From the NCBI GenBank assembly GCA_001899685.1, contig MKWG01000043.1, positions 533,498 through 597,497 on the forward strand: 64,000 nt of DNA, in the 5' to 3' direction. Position numbers and translations under genes: made by a program. The notes beneath the pieces are model-generated. The model did no database searches, was not told the DNA's origin, and saw nothing but the letters and a program-made list of their open reading frames with translations. Every line of letters starts with the position of its first letter. Positions within the stretch are counted from its first letter, which is position 1. Below are positions 62,101 to 64,000 of the stretch, piece after piece. This stretch comes from Sphingobacteriales bacterium 44-15. GTDB lineage: Bacteria; Bacteroidota; Bacteroidia; Chitinophagales; Chitinophagaceae.

Positions 62101-63753
62101 CTACCCGGCTATCATACTTTTATACTTATTGATCAGCCCGTTGGTAGACGAATCATGGGAGGAAACTTCAGTTTCTGCTTTTAATTCAGGCAATATCCTG
62201 TTGGCCAATTGTTTGCCAAGCTCCACTCCCCACTGGTCAAAGCTGAAGATATTCCAGATCACCCCCTGAACAAATATTTTATGCTCGTACAGGGCGATCA
62301 GTTGCCCCAACGTATATGGCGTGATCTTTTTGATAAGGAAGGAATTGGTAGGCTTGTTGCCTTCAAAGACTTTAAAGGGAGCTACCTTTTCTTTCTCTGC
62401 AGCGCTCATGCCCGAAAGCTCTGCATCCACCTCTTCCCTTGTCTTGCCATTCATAAGCGCTTCCGTTTGTGCAAAAAAATTGGACAACAGCTTTTGATGA
62501 TGATCGCCTATCGGGTTGTGAGAAATGGCAGGGGCAATAAAATCGCAGGGTATCAACACAGTTCCCTGGTGGATCAATTGGTAAAACGCGTGCTGACCGT
62601 TAGTGCCGGGCTCTCCCCATATCACCGGGCCGGTAGCATAGTCCGTATCAATACCATTGCGGTCTACATGCTTGCCATTGCTTTCCATATTACCCTGCTG
62701 AAAATATGCAGGGAAACGGTGCATGTATTGATCGTATGGCAAAATTGCCTCCGTTTGCGTTCCAAAGAAATTGGTGTACCAAAGCCCCACAAGCGCCATG
62801 ATCACAGGAATATTTTTTTCAAAGCTTTCATAACGGAAATGATTATCCGTAGCATGCGCGCCCTGCAGCAGTTTCTCGAAATTATCGTACCCAATGGTAA
62901 GCACTATAGACAGGCCAATGGCGCTCCACAGGCTGTAGCGGCCGCCTACCCAATCCCAGAACTCAAACATATTGGCTTTATCAATGCCAAAAGCTACTAC
63001 TTCCTTTTCATTGGTGGATAGGGCTACGAAATGCTTTGCTACAGCTTTTTCGTCTTTGGCAGTATCCAGGAACCAGCGTCTTGCCGTATGTGCATTTGTC
63101 ATGGTTTCCTGGGTGGTAAATGTCTTGGAAGCAATAAGGAACAGGGTTTCCTCCGGTGTTACCAGCTTCAGCTTTTCTGCAATATGTGTACCGTCTACGT
63201 TGGAAACAAAATGTGCTTCTATGCCTTCTTTCCAGTAAGGCTTCAGCGCTTCAGACACCATTACCGGGCCGAGATCGCTCCCGCCAATCCCTATATTGAC
63301 AATATACCTGATCTTTTTACCGCTGTATCCCTTCCATTCCCCGCTGTGCACCTTTCCTGCAAATGCGTTCATCTGGCTGAGCACTCTCTGCACCTCCGGC
63401 ATCACGTCCTGCCCGTCTGTTATCACCGGCGATCCTGATACATTCCTCAACGCGGTATGCAGTACGGCCCTGTTTTCTGTCTGGTTGATCTTTTCACCGG
63501 AAAACATTGCCTCAATAGCCTCTTTCAGGCGGCATTCTTTGGCCAATGACAGCAAAGCTGCCAGCGTTTTATCATCAATAATATTTTTAGAGTAGTCAAA
63601 CAGGATATCTTCAAGCCGGATAGCATGTTTGTCAAACCTCTGCGGATCGGATTTAAACAGATCTTTGATCTTTATGTCTTTCATTACCTGGTAACAGGCT
63701 GTCAGTTCTTTCCATGACTTTGTTGCTTGCGGGTTAACTGTTGGGAATGCCAT
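62101..63753 (-). CDS. pgi: Glucose-6-phosphate isomerase
   Basis: This is a 550-residue cytoplasmic enzyme interconverting glucose 6-phosphate and fructose 6-phosphate. It is of the long type shared with eukaryotes and proteobacteria. Signatures are [51 protein letters not shown] and [51 protein letters not shown] carries the catalytic His region. A -7 element lies just upstream. It feeds sugars from the PULs into glycolysis but is not part of them. Confidence 0.97.
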   Translation of the reverse strand: MAFPTVNPQATKSWKELTACYQVMKDIKIKDLFKSDPQRFDKHAIRLEDILFDYSKNIIDDKTLAALLSLAKECRLKEAIEAMFSGEKINQTENRAVLHTALRNVSGSPVITDGQDVMPEVQRVLSQMNAFAGKVHSGEWKGYSGKKIRYIVNIGIGGSDLGPVMVSEALKPYWKEGIEAHFVSNVDGTHIAEKLKLVTPEETLFLIASKTFTTQETMTNAHTARRWFLDTAKDEKAVAKHFVALSTNEKEVVAFGIDKANMFEFWDWVGGRYSLWSAIGLSIVLTIGYDNFEKLLQGAHATDNHFRYESFEKNIPVIMALVGLWYTNFFGTQTEAILPYDQYMHRFPAYFQQGNMESNGKHVDRNGIDTDYATGPVIWGEPGTNGQHAFYQLIHQGTVLIPCDFIAPAISHNPIGDHHQKLLSNFFAQTEALMNGKTREEVDAELSGMSAAEKEKVAPFKVFEGNKPTNSFLIKKITPYTLGQLIALYEHKIFVQGVIWNIFSFDQWGVELGKQLANRILPELKAETEVSSHDSSTNGLINKYKSMIAG

Positions 63754-63769
63754 AGCTGATGATTTATTT

Positions 63770-63777
63770 CAAAGATA
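63770..63777 (-). promoter_or_regulatory. -7 element of pgi
   Basis: On the minus strand TATCTTTG matches TAnnTTTG, 17 bp before the pgi start. No TTTG is found at the normal -33 spacing. Confidence 0.5.
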
Positions 63778-63886
63778 GGGGTTTCAGTTTACCCCATAGA
63801 CTCAAGGCATCTCTTGCATCTACAGCATACATACCCCATACCTTATGCCATATACACCTTATACCTCATGCCTTCCCCTTCATCCC

Positions 63887-64000
63887 TCACAACCGCACCA
63901 CCTCACCCGTTCTCACAGATTCATCGCAGGCGAAGGCGATCCTCAGGCTGTTCACGGCATCTTCCATGTGATCGGTGAGATCCGCACCAGTGGTAATGGC
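63887..64000 (-). CDS. C-terminal end of a Gfo/Idh/MocA-type oxidoreductase (continues beyond window)
   Basis: The frame, absent from the track, is open from the window edge and encodes 37 residues, AITTGADLTDHMEDAVNSLR and then IAFACDESVRTGEVVRL, before the stop. This ending (D-x-x-x-S-L-R-I-A-x-A-C-x-E-S-x-x-T-G) is typical of sugar dehydrogenases of the Gfo/Idh/MocA family. Most of the gene lies outside the window. The gap to pgi (63778-63886) contains only short repeated words such as cataccttatgcc. Confidence 0.65.
   Translation of the reverse strand, partial: AITTGADLTDHMEDAVNSLRIAFACDESVRTGEVVRL

Noticed and set aside
63778-63886. Repeated cataccttatgcc-like words downstream of the oxidoreductase end
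   Set aside because: Too short and irregular to call a repeat element; it may be related to other low-complexity spacers.

Overview
The window looks like a chromosomal piece of a Bacteroidota genome, most likely from the Chitinophagaceae. The reasons are three SusC/SusD pairs, DUF1573, DUF4249 and DUF3276 proteins, TAnnTTTG-type -7 promoter elements, A/T-rich leaders in place of Shine-Dalgarno sites, and lipoproteins with CKK-type lipoboxes. The species cannot be named from the sequence alone.

Layout. 1-5.3 kb: ordinary genes (end of a glycosyltransferase, small envelope proteins, malate dehydrogenase, a thioredoxin-fold protein, a DUF1573 pair). 5.5-22.9 kb: PUL 1, a LacI-controlled uronic-acid polysaccharide locus on the minus strand. 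It runs susC, susD, two lipoproteins, an alginate-lyase-like/beta-helix fusion, a frameshifted heparinase II/III-like gene, a BNR-type propeller, a second heparinase II/III-like enzyme, LacI and GH88, with a second LacI gene facing it. Two CG-centred palindromes sit upstream of its susC. 23.0-29.5 kb: a tRNA-Ser followed by an A/T-rich accessory segment with a decayed tyrosine recombinase, a LytTR regulator, an AraC-type regulator and membrane or envelope genes. It ends at a degenerate copy of the tRNA 3' end, which suggests a decayed integrative element. 29.5-30.3 kb holds an ApbE fragment and little else.

30.3-43.2 kb: PUL 2, a sulfatase locus. One arm (minus strand) has a predicted small RNA, tRNA-Cys and a formylglycine-generating enzyme. 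The other arm (plus strand) has a small ORF, susC, susD and three sulfatases that all carry C-x-[PS]-x-R maturation motifs. Both arms begin at nearly the same 46-bp promoter with a shared 23-bp palindrome, and no regulator gene lies nearby. The sulfatase block is bracketed by 77-bp direct repeats. A TonB receptor/DUF4249 pair follows (43.5-46.4 kb), then a convergent lipoprotein gene and a susC relic. 48.3-59.2 kb: PUL 3 on the minus strand, an ECF sigma/FecR-controlled locus with an STN-type susC, susD, a GH29-like enzyme and a beta-helix protein with a C-terminal PDZ-like segment. A consensus promoter and terminator predict an antisense RNA in the susC leader. 59.5-64 kb: ABC exporter, DUF3276 protein, glucose-6-phosphate isomerase and the end of a Gfo/Idh/MocA-type oxidoreductase.

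Three glycan loci with three different control schemes lie side by side: LacI, an unknown palindrome-binding factor plus sRNA, and ECF sigma/anti-sigma with antisense RNA. A family of short TTCAC-rich palindromic repeats fills many of the intergenic spaces. The part most worth following up is the sulfatase locus with its shared promoter and predicted sRNA.
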